Source of the DNA: Tessaracoccus antarcticus
GTDB taxonomy: Bacteria > Actinomycetota > Actinomycetes > Propionibacteriales > Propionibacteriaceae
Length of the DNA stretch: 64,000 bases
Assembly: GCF_003688855.1 (NCBI RefSeq)
Contig: NZ_REFW01000005.1
Coordinates: 62,001-126,000, forward strand
Direction of reading: 5' to 3'
Every line of letters starts with the position of its first letter. Position 1 is the first letter of the stretch. Below are positions 28,338-37,379 of this stretch, one piece after another. The translations under genes were made by a program, and so were the position numbers. Below the pieces are notes generated by a model. The model saw only the letters and a list, made by a program, of their open reading frames with translations. It ran no database searches and was not told the origin of the DNA.

Positions 28338-28985
28338 TCAGGAATCCAGGCCCTTGAGGGAGGGAAGGATGTCGTCGATGATGCCGTACTTCACGGCCTC
28401 GGCGGCCGTCAGGTACTTGTCGCGCTCAATGTCGCGGCTGACCTGCTCGACGGGCTGGCCCGTGTCGTCGGCCAGCATCTGCTCCATGAGCGAGCGGATG
28501 CGCATGATCTCGCGCGCCTGGATCTCCAGGTCCGAGGACTGGCCGTAGCCGCCCTCGGTTGCCGGCTGGTGGATCAGGATGCGCGAGTTCGGCAGGGCCA
28601 GACGCTTGCCGGGGGTTCCGGCGGCCAGGATCAGCGCCGCCGCGGAGGCAGCCTGACCCAGGCACACGGTCTGGATTTCCGGCTTGATGTAGCGCATCGT
28701 GTCGTAGATCGCCGTCAGTGCGGTGAAGGAGCCACCGGGTGAGTTGATGTAGATGGAGATCTGGCGGTCGGCGTCCATCGACTGCAGGCACAGCAGCTGC
28801 GCCATCACCGCGTTGGCGATGTCGTCGGAGATGGGGGTGCCGAGGAAGATGATGCGGTCCTCGAACAGCTTGGTGTAGGGATCCACACGACGCACGCCGT
28901 AGCTGGTGCGCTCCTCCCACTGCGGGATGTAATAGTCCATCGAGGGACCGGCCGGGGCAATGCCGGCGGGAACGGGATTCATCAC
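28338..28985 (-). CDS. clpP2: ATP-dependent Clp protease proteolytic subunit 2
   Basis: 215-residue serine peptidase subunit. Catalytic Ser114 lies in GQAASAAAL and His139 in [10 protein letters not shown]. Actinobacteria make a mixed ClpP1P2 barrel from two tandem genes, as here. It starts at GTG 28985, overlapping the clpP1 stop; GGAGG lies ten bases before. An ATG one codon later is the alternative start. Confidence 0.95.
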   Translation of the reverse strand: MMNPVPAGIAPAGPSMDYYIPQWEERTSYGVRRVDPYTKLFEDRIIFLGTPISDDIANAVMAQLLCLQSMDADRQISIYINSPGGSFTALTAIYDTMRYIKPEIQTVCLGQAASAAALILAAGTPGKRLALPNSRILIHQPATEGGYGQSSDLEIQAREIMRIRSLMEQMLADDTGQPVEQVSRDIERDKYLTAAEAVKYGIIDDILPSLKGLDS

Positions 28986-29608
28986 TGGTTCGGAGCCTCC
29001 GAGTTGATCTGGGACGCACGCTCGTACACGTGGTCAATGAAGCCGTAGTCGAGCGCCTGCTCCGCGGTGAACCACCGGTCGCGGTCGGAGTCGATCCCGA
29101 TCTGCTCGACGCTCTGGCCGGTGTGCTCGGCAATCAGGCCCGCCATGGTCTTCTTGATGTGCAGCGACTGCTCCGCCTGGATCCGGATGTCGGAGGCGGT
29201 GCCGCCGAGGCCACCGGAGGGCTGGTGCATCATGATGCGGCTGTGCGGAAGCGCGAAGCGCTTGCCGCGGGTGCCCGCCGACAGCAGGAACTGCCCCATG
29301 GAGGCGGCGAGCCCCATGGCGACGGTGGCCACGTCGTTGCTGATCCACTGCATGGTGTCAAAGATCGCCATGCCCGAGTCGACGGAGCCACCCGGGGAGT
29401 TGATGTAGAGGTAGATGTCCTTGTGCGGGTCCTCGGCGTTCAGCAACAGCATCTGAGCGCAGATCGCGTTCGCATTGTCGTCCTTGACCTCAGAGCCCAG
29501 GAAGATGATGCGGTTGGCGAGCAACGAGGAATACACGTTGTCAGTCATGCCCAAGCCGGCGCCCTGAGGCGCGGCCATGGTGATTGGTTCGTTCGGCTTC
29601 GCGTTCAC
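28982..29608 (-). CDS. clpP1: ATP-dependent Clp protease proteolytic subunit 1
   Basis: 208 residues with Ser103 in GLAASMGQF and His128 in [10 protein letters not shown]. Start choice: GTG 29608 lies seven bases after TAGGTT on the minus strand (a leaderless arrangement). ATGs at 29578 and 29548 have no ribosome binding site, though the mature protein could begin near either. The first of the clpP1-clpP2 pair. Confidence 0.93.
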   Translation of the reverse strand: MNAKPNEPITMAAPQGAGLGMTDNVYSSLLANRIIFLGSEVKDDNANAICAQMLLLNAEDPHKDIYLYINSPGGSVDSGMAIFDTMQWISNDVATVAMGLAASMGQFLLSAGTRGKRFALPHSRIMMHQPSGGLGGTASDIRIQAEQSLHIKKTMAGLIAEHTGQSVEQIGIDSDRDRWFTAEQALDYGFIDHVYERASQINSEAPNQ

Positions 29609-29615
29609 GTCCCCA

Positions 29616-29621
29616 AACCTA
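29616..29621 (-). promoter_or_regulatory. Candidate -10 box (TAGGTT) for clpP1
   Basis: TAGGTT on the minus strand followed by seven bases and GTG. Confidence 0.45.
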
Positions 29622-29692
29622 CCGGCATCTCCCCCACACCCAAGGCCAACCCCGCAACGTTCGCCCAACGAGGAACGTTTCGATGACCGCGC

Positions 29693-30169
29693 TCAGGCGT
29701 GGCAGCGGCGATGCAGCTCCCGGACGCGCTCGGCCAGCAGCGGTGCGGGGCCGTCGACGCGCAGTCCGGGGACCACGGCGGTGATCGGCAGTGGGGCCAC
29801 CGGGGACGGGGCCACGCCCAGTTCGCGGAGCCACTCCCCCAGCTGCACGGTGGAGGTGGCGTAGACGATGCGCCCCAGCCCCACCCAGCCGTGAGCGGCC
29901 GCACACATGGCGCAGTGCTCACCCGAGGTGTAGGTCACGGCGGCGGCACGCTGCTCGGGCGTGAGGTTCTCGGCCGCCCACCGGGCGATGGCGAACTCGG
30001 GGTGTCGGGTCCTGTCCCCGCCGGAGATGCGGTTGTGGTCCCGGAACACCCACTGGCCGTCGAGGACCAGCACGGAGCCGAACGGCTCGTCGCCGGCCCT
30101 CACGGCCTCCTCCGCCAGGTCCACGGCCATCTCGAGGAACGCCATGTCCTGACTGCTGAGCATGGTCAC
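29693..30169 (-). CDS. Nucleoside deaminase (cytidine/guanine deaminase-like fold)
   Basis: 158-residue zinc hydrolase. Zinc ligands are His in RHPEFAIAR (HPE in place of the usual HAE, with Glu as proton shuttle) and two Cys in SGEHCAMCAAAHGWVG. This EHCxMC subgroup is common in Actinobacteria and is usually annotated as nucleoside or guanine deaminase; the substrate is not proven. The GTG start at 30169 overlaps the stop of the AI-2E transporter gene (GTGA) with GGAGG seven bases upstream. Confidence 0.85.
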   Translation of the reverse strand: MTMLSSQDMAFLEMAVDLAEEAVRAGDEPFGSVLVLDGQWVFRDHNRISGGDRTRHPEFAIARWAAENLTPEQRAAAVTYTSGEHCAMCAAAHGWVGLGRIVYATSTVQLGEWLRELGVAPSPVAPLPITAVVPGLRVDGPAPLLAERVRELHRRCHA

Positions 30170-31425
30170 GTCGGTTCCTCCACGGTCTTGGGATTGGCGG
30201 CGATGAGGGCGTTGATCCAGCGGGTACGAGGATCGCTGTCGAGCAGCATGGCCTTGATCATGAGCGTGAACGGCAGGGCGATGAGGGCACCCAGTGGGCC
30301 GAACACTGCAGTCCACAGCAGCAGGGAGATGAAGGAGACCGTCGGGGTGATGCCGACGGCGTCACCCGTGAACTTCGGTTGGATGATCGACTGGATGACG
30401 AAGTTCATGACGCTGTAGGCCAGCACGACGATGAGCGCCGTCACCGGGCCCTTCTCCACGAGTGCCAACAGGGCCGGGGGCAGCAGTCCGATGATGAAGC
30501 CGACGTTGGGGATGTAGTTGGTGATGAAGCTCAGCACGGCCCACACCAGCGGCAGCGGGACGCCCAGCAGCAGCAGTACTCCGCCGTCGAGTGCGGCGAC
30601 GATGATGCCGAAGATGGTGGTCACCAGCCAGTAGCGGCGGATGCCGGAGATGAACGTCTCGATGTTGCTGCTGAAGGCGGGGTGAAGCCTGTCGGTGATG
30701 CCCATGCGCTCCTTCATGGACGGCAGGTCCATGACCATGAACACCATGGCCACCAGCACCACCAGGATGATGCCCGTGGCGCCGGACGCGTTGGAGACCA
30801 GACCCTTGACCACGCCCAGCACGTTGGACGGCGAGACGGATTTCAGCTGGTCCAGCAGCGCCGACTCGTCGAAGCCGACGCGTCCCAGCAGCTGGATGGC
30901 GTGGGTGTAGAGCTCAGTGAACTGGTCGCTGTAGCCGCGCAGGGCCGTGACCATGGAGGTTCCCGACCACACGATCGCGGCGACGCCGGCGGCCAGCACT
31001 AGGAGAACGGTCAGGCCCGTGGCGATGGCGGCAAGGGCGCGCGGCACCTTCACGCGCACCAGGACCGTGTAGACCGGGTAGGCGGCGATGAGCAGGTTCA
31101 CGCCCAGGAAGACGGGCGCGATGATGTCGGCGAACGTGGAGAGCAGGCCGATGGCCAGGGCGGTGGCGCCCAGCGCGATGGCCACGCCGGTGGCCCGCGA
31201 GAATCCTGGCTGCACTTCCACCTCAACGATGGCGTTGCCCACCTCGGCCCTCGCCCCGGGGGATGCCGTCGTCTCCGGGGACGTCGTTGTCGTCTCCGAC
31301 GAGGCGGGCGCCTGGTTGTCCTCCAGGGTGGCGGACCCTGCCTGAAGGGTGGCGTGGACCTCGTCCCCGCCCGCGGATCGACGCGCGGTGCTGCCCTCCT
31401 CGGGCGTGGGGTTCTTCTCGCTCAT
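30166..31425 (-). CDS. AI-2E family transporter
   Basis: 419-residue membrane protein. Residues 1-80 are a polar, Thr/Ser/Glu-rich cytoplasmic tail and are followed by about eight hydrophobic segments. The family signatures are SFITNYIPNVGFIIGLLPP and FVIQSIIQPKFTGDAVGITPTVSFISLLLW. Members export autoinducer-2 or act as ion antiporters; the role here is open. Start ATG 31425 with GGAGG. It overlaps the deaminase gene downstream. Confidence 0.88.
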   Translation of the reverse strand: MSEKNPTPEEGSTARRSAGGDEVHATLQAGSATLEDNQAPASSETTTTSPETTASPGARAEVGNAIVEVEVQPGFSRATGVAIALGATALAIGLLSTFADIIAPVFLGVNLLIAAYPVYTVLVRVKVPRALAAIATGLTVLLVLAAGVAAIVWSGTSMVTALRGYSDQFTELYTHAIQLLGRVGFDESALLDQLKSVSPSNVLGVVKGLVSNASGATGIILVVLVAMVFMVMDLPSMKERMGITDRLHPAFSSNIETFISGIRRYWLVTTIFGIIVAALDGGVLLLLGVPLPLVWAVLSFITNYIPNVGFIIGLLPPALLALVEKGPVTALIVVLAYSVMNFVIQSIIQPKFTGDAVGITPTVSFISLLLWTAVFGPLGALIALPFTLMIKAMLLDSDPRTRWINALIAANPKTVEEPT

Positions 31426-31539
31426 GGGGCCTCCGTCGGTTGAATGAAACGTCGGGGCTTCTCCCCAGCACGACATCGTAATGCGGCAGGGTTGCACTCA
31501 CGACCACCCCAGCGGCGAACCCGCCCGTCGCGGAACACG

Positions 31540-31582
31540 ACAGTGGGCCCCGCCAGCCCTCAGGTTGGACGGGGCCCACTGT
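31540..31582 (-). terminator. Terminator of tig
   Basis: ACAGTGGGCCCCG and CGGGGCCCACTGT are a perfect 13-bp inverted repeat with a 17-base loop, 12 bases after the tig stop on the minus strand. No T-run. Confidence 0.75.
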
Positions 31583-31594
31583 GGTGAAGCTCAA

Positions 31595-33028
31595 TCAGTT
31601 GTTGTCGTCAGCAACCTCGACGGCGTCCTGGTCGACGGACTCGACGGCAATCGCCGAGTCGACCGGCTCGGAGCTGTCAGCCTCGGCGTCCTCGGTGTTG
31701 ACCACCTGCAGGCTCATGTCGACGGTGTTGCCCTCGGTGTCCACCACGGTGGCTGCTGCACAGATGGAGGCCAGAGCCTTGCCGCGACGGATTTCCTGCA
31801 TCCAGTCGCCCATGTGGTTGTGCTCCATCATGTGGTTGATCTCGTCCTGCGGGCTGTGGTTGTTCTCCTGCGCCTTGCGGAAGATCAGCTCGGTCAGCTC
31901 CTGCTGGGAGACCTCGAGAGCGTTGTCGTCGGCGTACTTGTCCAGCAGCATCTGCGCGCGCACAGCCTGCTCGGAGCGCTCGTCGATGGTCTTCCAGAAC
32001 TCTTCCTCGGTCTGGGCGTCCTCGTCCTCTGCCTGCTCGAGGTAGGTCTCCACGCTCATGCCACCGCGGGTGAGCTGCTGCTCGATCTGGTTGCGACGGG
32101 TCTCCAGTTCGGCGGCCAGCATGGCCTGCGGCAGCTCGAAGTCGGTCTTCTCCAGGGCTGCTTCCAGCACCTTGTCGCGGGCGTCGGCGATCTTCTCGGC
32201 CTCCACCTGGTTCTCCACGGCCTTGCGGAGGTCCTCGCGCATCTCCTCGACGGTGTCGAACTCGGAGATCATCTGGGCGAACTCGTCGTCGACAGCGGGA
32301 AGCTCCTGCTCGGAGACCTTCGCGACGGTGACGGTGATGTCGGCGTCCTGGCCGCGGAAGTCGCCACCCACCAGCTGGGAGGTGAACGTCTTCGACTCGC
32401 CGGCCTTCAGCCCGATGACGGCCTCGTCGAGGCCCTCCAGCATGCCGACGCCTTCACCGATCTTGTAGGTGATACCGCTGGCGGTGGCGTCGGAAAGTTC
32501 CTTGCCGTCCTGCGATGCCACCAGGTCGATGGTGAGCACGTCGCCGTCGGCGGCGGCGCGGTCCACCTCGGTGGTGGTGGCGAAGCGCTGACGCAGCAGG
32601 TTGATGCGCTCATCAACGGCGTCGTCGGAGACCTCGGGCACGTCGACGGTGGCCTCGAGGGTGGAGAAGTCAGGCAGCTCGAAGTCGGGGCGGATGTCCA
32701 CCTCGGCGGTGAACTCGACGACCTCGTTGTCCTCCAGCTTGGTGACGTCGACGTCGGGCTGGCCGAGCGGGAAGACACCGGACTCCGCAATTGCTTCCTG
32801 GTACGCCTTGGGCAGTGCCTCGTTGATGGCCTCCTGCAGGACGACACCGCGGCCGAAGCGCTGGTCAATGACCGATGCCGGCACCTTGCCCTTGCGGAAT
32901 CCGGGGATGTTGACCTGCTGGGCAATCTCCTTGTAGGCCTTGTCGAGGTGCGGCTTCAGGTCGTCGAAGGAAATCTCGACGGTGAGCTTCACTCGCGTGG
33001 GGCTGAGCTGCTCTAGGGTGCTGGGCAC
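31595..33028 (-). CDS. tig: Trigger factor chaperone
   Basis: 477-residue ribosome-bound folding chaperone with peptidyl-prolyl isomerase activity. The ribosome-binding signature is NIPGFRKGKVP (residues about 40-50). The PPIase domain (residues about 150-245) has GDVLTIDLVAS and the helical C-domain follows. The tail is acidic (VDSAIAVESVDQDAVEVADD). GTG start with GGAGA upstream. Upstream of the clp genes as usual, but separated from them by the AI-2E and deaminase genes. Confidence 0.96.
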   Translation of the reverse strand: MPSTLEQLSPTRVKLTVEISFDDLKPHLDKAYKEIAQQVNIPGFRKGKVPASVIDQRFGRGVVLQEAINEALPKAYQEAIAESGVFPLGQPDVDVTKLEDNEVVEFTAEVDIRPDFELPDFSTLEATVDVPEVSDDAVDERINLLRQRFATTTEVDRAAADGDVLTIDLVASQDGKELSDATASGITYKIGEGVGMLEGLDEAVIGLKAGESKTFTSQLVGGDFRGQDADITVTVAKVSEQELPAVDDEFAQMISEFDTVEEMREDLRKAVENQVEAEKIADARDKVLEAALEKTDFELPQAMLAAELETRRNQIEQQLTRGGMSVETYLEQAEDEDAQTEEEFWKTIDERSEQAVRAQMLLDKYADDNALEVSQQELTELIFRKAQENNHSPQDEINHMMEHNHMGDWMQEIRRGKALASICAAATVVDTEGNTVDMSLQVVNTEDAEADSSEPVDSAIAVESVDQDAVEVADDNN

Positions 33029-33172
33029 GAGGTTGTCTCCTACTTGATGGTGTTGGCAGTGCAGATGTCGATCCGCTCAATCGTAGCGAGCCGTCCCCCG
33101 GGACCCACAATCCATCGGCGCGGCCCGGGCGGGGCGGCGCTGCCGGTTTGCCGAGCGTGGGCACCATGACGG

Positions 33173-33178
33173 TATGCT
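33173..33178 (+). promoter_or_regulatory. Candidate -10 box (TATGCT) of tRNA-Gly
   Basis: TATGCT lies 14 bases before the tRNA. A TTGCCG-like -35 at 33148 has 19-base spacing. Confidence 0.45.
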
Positions 33179-33192
33179 GACCGGCGTTGAAT

Positions 33193-33266
33193 GCGGATGT
33201 AGCTCAATGGTAGAGCCTCAGTCTTCCAAACTGATCACGCGGGTTCGATTCCCGTCATCCGCTCCA
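33193..33266 (+). tRNA. tRNA-Gly(TCC)
   Basis: GCGGATG (33193-33199) pairs with CATCCGC (33256-33262). The anticodon loop is CTTCCAA with anticodon TCC. The T-arm has GGGTTCGATTCCC. CCA is encoded at 33264-33266. Confidence 0.97.
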
Positions 33267-33377
33267 CCGGACCCCGGCACCCTCGAGTGCTGGGGTCCTT
33301 GGCATTTCCCCTTCACGGACACCCACGGCGACCACACGTCCGGAACTCGGCCCGCCGTGGCGACGGGCACCCCAGCG

Positions 33378-33421
33378 TTGACCTTCCACCGGGGCCCTCC
33401 TATGATCGTTGAAACGATTCA
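33378..33421 (+). promoter_or_regulatory. Promoter and LacI-type operator of the RhaE-type aldolase gene
   Basis: TTGACC (33378-33383), 17 bases, TATGAT (33401-33406): a near-consensus promoter. The palindrome-like TGAAACGATTCA at 33410-33421 lies on the expected transcription start, so a bound repressor would block initiation. The same site recurs upstream of the kinase and the ABC operon. Confidence 0.8.
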
Positions 33422-33434
33422 GGGAGAAGAGCAG

Positions 33435-34586
33435 ATGCACCTCAGTCCTCGGGACCAGTTGATCCGCCTGGCCCATCACTTCGGATCCGACCCCGAGTAC
33501 GCCCGGGCGGGTGGCGGCAACGCGTCGGTCAAGGTGGACGGCGTGCTGCACATCAAGCCCAGCGGCACCATGCTGGCCGACCTCCGCGACGAGGATCTCG
33601 TGCCCTTGCGGCTCGAGCCGCTCTTCGAAGCCCTCGTCAGCGACGAGCCTGTCGAGGGAGACCCCGTCATGGTGGCGGCCGAGCGGGCCCGGGTCGGTGA
33701 TCCTGCCGGACGCCGCCCCAGCGTGGAGATCCTGTTCCACGCCCTCATCGCCGATCCCCTCGTGATCCATCTGCACCCCCTGGTGGCCAACGCCGTCACC
33801 TGCAACGAGGACGGCAGGCAACTGACGGCGGACCTCCTCGGCGACGAAGCGCTCTGGGTTGACTACATCGACCCCGGGATCCCGTTGGCGCGGGGCATCG
33901 CAGCGGCGCGGGTGGAGTTCGAGAGCCACACCGGCCGGCACGCCCCGGCCATCACGATGCTGGGCAACCACGGCATCATCGTGTCCGGGGACACCTTCGA
34001 GGAGGTGGCGCAACGCACCACATGGCTCACCTCCACCATCGCTGCCGCGATCGCTGCCGCGGGCCCCGACGCGGGCACTGACGCGGCCGCAGGCGCGGTC
34101 AGCACCCTGGACAATGCAGGTTCGGCCGCAACACTGACCACACTGGCCGAGCAGTTCCGCGTCGCCACCGAGTCCCGGTCCGTCGTCCTGGACGCCGACG
34201 CCTTCATTGCCGCCACCACAGGCCCGTCTGCCGGACCCGTGTCGCGCGGCCCGATGATTCCGGACCAGATCGTCTACGCGGGCTCCCTGCCCGTTCTGCT
34301 GCGCGAGGACGACGACGCGGACGCCGTCGCCCACCAGGTGGCGCGTTTCCGTGGGATTCACGGCCGCTCCCCCGTCGTGGCCGTCATCCCGCGTGTTGCC
34401 GCGTTCGCCGTCGGGGAGGGGGACAAGGCCGCCCGCAACGCCCTGGACACCTACCGCGATGCACTGCGCATGGCACGCGACGCCGACCGCATCGGGCGCG
34501 TCCGGGTCATGGACCAGAGCGAGCGGACGTTCATCGAGAACTGGGAGGCGGAGTCCTACCGCCGCTCCGTGGCCGCGACCGCCTGA
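33435..34586 (+). CDS. Class II aldolase, RhaE-type rhamnulose-1-phosphate aldolase
   Basis: 383-residue aldolase. RAGGGNASVKV and the metal-binding HLHPLVANAVTCN (two His), plus GNHGIIVSGDT (third His), mark the class II aldolase/adducin fold. The length and C-terminal extension match the aldolase half of the RhaEW fusion rather than E. coli RhaD. It splits L-rhamnulose-1-phosphate into DHAP and L-lactaldehyde (inferred from family and context). The dehydrogenase half is absent here. ATG 33435 follows AGGGAGA; the earlier in-frame ATG at 33402 is inside the -10 box. It converges with the kinase gene. Confidence 0.85.
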   Translation: MHLSPRDQLIRLAHHFGSDPEYARAGGGNASVKVDGVLHIKPSGTMLADLRDEDLVPLRLEPLFEALVSDEPVEGDPVMVAAERARVGDPAGRRPSVEILFHALIADPLVIHLHPLVANAVTCNEDGRQLTADLLGDEALWVDYIDPGIPLARGIAAARVEFESHTGRHAPAITMLGNHGIIVSGDTFEEVAQRTTWLTSTIAAAIAAAGPDAGTDAAAGAVSTLDNAGSAATLTTLAEQFRVATESRSVVLDADAFIAATTGPSAGPVSRGPMIPDQIVYAGSLPVLLREDDDADAVAHQVARFRGIHGRSPVVAVIPRVAAFAVGEGDKAARNALDTYRDALRMARDADRIGRVRVMDQSERTFIENWEAESYRRSVAATA

Positions 34587-34595
34587 GCCCATCCG

Positions 34596-36086
34596 TCAGA
34601 AAAGTCGACGCTCGACGCCCCTCCATGTGGCCTCGGCGCCTGCGGCCGGGCTGTAGGTGAGCAGTTCGCTGGAGGCCCGCACGATCCTGCGCAGCTCCGG
34701 GAGCCCGCCCCGGACCGCGCCGATGGCGCGCGCCTGGAGAACGATGTTGCCCAGCGCCGTCGCCTCGACGGGGCCGGCCACGACAGGCAGGCCCGTGGCG
34801 TCGGCCGTGAGCTGGCAGAGGAGCTCGTTCTGGACCCCGCCGCCCACCATGTGCACCACGCCGATGTCGCGTCCTGCGACGTCGGCGGCTTGTCGCAGTG
34901 AGCGCCGGTAGGCCAGCGCCAGCGAGTCGAAGATGCAACGGGCCGTCTCGGCGGGGTCGCGCGGCTGGGGCTGACCCGTGAGGCGGGCGGCCTCCCCGAT
35001 GCGGGCGGGCATGTCGCCTGCCGGGAAGAAGGCGGGGTCGTCGATGTCGATGACGGTGCGCAGGGGCTCGCGCGTGGCCGCCTCGCGCACGAGGCCCGGG
35101 ACGTCGAGGTCCATCCGCCTGGTGCGCCAGGTGCGAACGGCCTCGTTGAACACCCACAACCCCATGACGTTCTTCAGGAACCGCACGGTGCCGTCCACCC
35201 CGAGTTCGTTGGTGAGGTTGGCGCCGAGGGCCTCCGCAGAGAGGACCGGTGCATGCAGCTCCAGGCCGACGAGAGACCACGTGCCGCAGGAGATGTAGGC
35301 GAAGTCGTCGCGCTGCGCCGGCACGGCGACGACGGCGGAGGCGGTGTCGTGGGACCCGACGGCGACCACGGGCGTCGGCATCCCCGACGGGGTGGTGAGC
35401 CCCAGATCCGGCGCCCGGACGGGGCCCAGGATGGTTCCCGGTTCGACGAGTTCCCCCAGCAGGCCGGCGACGTCCCGGCCGCATTCATCCGTGAGGGACT
35501 GCAGCATGTCGGGGTGCCATGCCCGGGTGACCGGGTCGAGCAGGCCGGTGGTGGAGGCGTTCGTGACCTCGGTGACGCTGCGGCCGGTCAGCCAGTGGCC
35601 CAGGAGGTCCGGCATGAGCAGGAGACGCCGTGCCAGCGACAGGCGCCCGGGCGTCTCGGCCAACAGTTGGAAGATGGTGTTGAACGGCTGCACCTGCACG
35701 CCCACGCGCCTATACATCTCCTCGGCGGGGACAACGTGGAAGTACTTCTCTGCCAAGCCCACCGTCCGTGGGCAGCGGTAGCTGGCGGGGTTCCCGAGGA
35801 GTTCGCCACCGGCGTCCAGGAGTGCGTAGTCGACGGCCCAGGTGTCGATCCCGACGGACTCGAGGGGCCCCACGTCGTGCGCGGCAGCCCGCAGGCCGCG
35901 TGTGACGTCACCCCACAGGCGCAGAACGTCCCAGTGCATGCGGGGGCCCAGCTCCGTCGGCACCTCCACGGGACCGTTGGGGAATCGGCCGGCTTCTGCG
36001 AGCGTGATCCGTCCACCGGACAGGGTGCCTGCCATCACGCGGCCGCTGGAGGCCCCGAGATCCACGGCAGCCATCGTCGTCGGCAT
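34596..36086 (-). CDS. rhaB: Rhamnulokinase (FGGY family)
   Basis: 496-residue sugar kinase phosphorylating L-rhamnulose. The N-terminal MAAVDLGASSGRVMAG is the phosphate-1 loop typical of RhaB; GIDTWAVDYALLD, SHDTASAVVAVPA, YISCGTWSLVG and HMVGGGVQNELL follow. The longer ORF upstream is not needed: ATG 36086 gives the standard start and is preceded by AGAGAGG. An operator copy lies at 36100-36111. The 3' end meets the aldolase gene nine bases away. Confidence 0.93.
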   Translation of the reverse strand: MPTTMAAVDLGASSGRVMAGTLSGGRITLAEAGRFPNGPVEVPTELGPRMHWDVLRLWGDVTRGLRAAAHDVGPLESVGIDTWAVDYALLDAGGELLGNPASYRCPRTVGLAEKYFHVVPAEEMYRRVGVQVQPFNTIFQLLAETPGRLSLARRLLLMPDLLGHWLTGRSVTEVTNASTTGLLDPVTRAWHPDMLQSLTDECGRDVAGLLGELVEPGTILGPVRAPDLGLTTPSGMPTPVVAVGSHDTASAVVAVPAQRDDFAYISCGTWSLVGLELHAPVLSAEALGANLTNELGVDGTVRFLKNVMGLWVFNEAVRTWRTRRMDLDVPGLVREAATREPLRTVIDIDDPAFFPAGDMPARIGEAARLTGQPQPRDPAETARCIFDSLALAYRRSLRQAADVAGRDIGVVHMVGGGVQNELLCQLTADATGLPVVAGPVEATALGNIVLQARAIGAVRGGLPELRRIVRASSELLTYSPAAGAEATWRGVERRLF

Positions 36087-36099
36087 GCGCACCTCTCTC

Positions 36100-36111
36100 T
36101 GAAACGATTCA
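36100..36111 (-). promoter_or_regulatory. LacI-type operator upstream of rhaB
   Basis: TGAAACGATTCA, identical to the site at 33410. It is 13 bases before the rhaB ATG. TACGGT just upstream on the minus strand could be the -10. Confidence 0.75.
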
Positions 36112-36175
36112 CAAACCGTAGCACCAGACATCGGTCCCACCGCAGCACTTCCGAGAACCCGGCCCGAGCGCGGGG

Positions 36176-37198
36176 TCACTGGCCGGCTGTGGACTCCCGC
36201 ACCACCAGCTCCGGCTTCAGCACCACGGACCGGTGGCGATGCTCCGCCCCGTCGCGGATTTCGGCCTCGAGCAACTCGATGGCACGGCGCCCCATCTCCG
36301 CGCTCGGCTGACGGACGGACGTGATGGGCACCACGGCGTTCGCACAGAAGTCGATGTCGTCGTAGCCGACGAGCGCGATGTCGCCGGGGACGTCGATGCT
36401 GCGGCTCATGACCAACGCCTGCAGGGCGCCGATGGCCAGGAGGTCGTTCATGGCGAAGATGGCGTCGGGCCACCCCCGCCCCGAATCGACGATCTCCTCG
36501 GTCGCCGCGCGCCCCGCGAGGATGCTCATCTCCGGCGGAGCGACGTAGTGGAGTTCGACGCCGCTGGACTCGGACGCCGCCTGCAGTGCGCCCGCGTGGC
36601 GACGACCGATCTGCCGGAACTGGGGTGGGCCCCCGATCACGGTGATGCGCCGTCGCCCCGTCTCCACGAGGTGCTTCACAGCCAGGTAGCCGCCGTGGAA
36701 GTCGTCGGCCGAGACCGTGCAGAATTCGTCGTCGTGGTCCACCGCATCCACGAGGACCACCCGGGTCCCCCGTCTGACCACCGCCCGGTGCCTGCCCAGA
36801 TCTGAGCTGCCCGGCGTCACGAGGACACCCCGGGCGCGCTGCTGCTCGAACTGTGAGAGGTAGAACTCCTCCTTGGCGTGACGACGATGACTGTTGGCCA
36901 CGAAGAGCCCCAGACCGAGCTCCTCCGCGGCCTCCTCGGCCTCGAGCGCGATGCTGCCGTAGAAGGGGTTCTGCGTGTCCACCACCACCAGCCCCACCGC
37001 GCGGCTCACGCCCGCCTTCAGCTGCCGAGCTGCGACGTTGGGCACGTACCCGAGCTGCTCGATGGCACGCTCCACCTGCGCCCGACGTTCCGCGGACACC
37101 GCTGAGGGCTTGTTCAGGACGTTCGAGACGGTGCCGACGGAAACTCCCGCCAACCGAGCGACGTCCTTGATTCCCGCTGGATCACTTCGCCCTGCCAT
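36176..37198 (-). CDS. LacI-family regulator of the rhamnose genes
   Basis: 340 residues. The DNA-binding helix-turn-helix and hinge are complete (GIKDVARLAGVSVGTVSNVL, then GYVPNVAARQLK). The periplasmic-binding-like effector domain follows (VGLVVVDTQNPFYGSI, DIALVGYDDIDFC, and RESTAGQ at the C-terminus). It sits between rhaB and the divergent ABC operon, in the middle of the four operator copies, so it is very likely their repressor with rhamnose or a pathway intermediate as inducer (inference). AGGAGG precedes ATG 37198; the longer in-frame ORF is unnecessary. Confidence 0.9.
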   Translation of the reverse strand: MAGRSDPAGIKDVARLAGVSVGTVSNVLNKPSAVSAERRAQVERAIEQLGYVPNVAARQLKAGVSRAVGLVVVDTQNPFYGSIALEAEEAAEELGLGLFVANSHRRHAKEEFYLSQFEQQRARGVLVTPGSSDLGRHRAVVRRGTRVVLVDAVDHDDEFCTVSADDFHGGYLAVKHLVETGRRRITVIGGPPQFRQIGRRHAGALQAASESSGVELHYVAPPEMSILAGRAATEEIVDSGRGWPDAIFAMNDLLAIGALQALVMSRSIDVPGDIALVGYDDIDFCANAVVPITSVRQPSAEMGRRAIELLEAEIRDGAEHRHRSVVLKPELVVRESTAGQ

Positions 37199-37303
37199 GC
37201 AGACCTCCTGTCGTCTCGCCCCGCGCAACCTAGCGCGCAACCGGTCCCTCGATTTCACCAGAGGCCGCAATGTCTCGATTCGGACTCGATGAGAGTCTCC
37301 TCA

Positions 37304-37358
37304 TTGACACGTTTCACTCTGCTGTGATTCCATCATCACACAAGCATGAATCGTTTCA
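37304..37358 (+). promoter_or_regulatory. Divergent control region of the rhamnose ABC operon: -35 box and two operators
   Basis: TTGACA at 37304-37309 is a -35. TGACACGTTTCA (37305-37316) overlaps it and TGAATCGTTTCA (37347-37358) lies downstream near the expected start. The second is the inverse complement of the sites at 33410 and 36100; the first differs by one base. They are 42 bp apart centre to centre, about four helical turns. The -10 is unclear (CATCAT near 37331). Confidence 0.75.
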
Positions 37359-37379
37359 TCTCATCGTGGAGGTGTACAG

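Noticed and set aside
33402-33434. Upstream ATG for the RhaE-type aldolase
   Set aside because: It lies within the TATGAT -10 box and the operator; the ATG at 33435 has a ribosome binding site and the family start.
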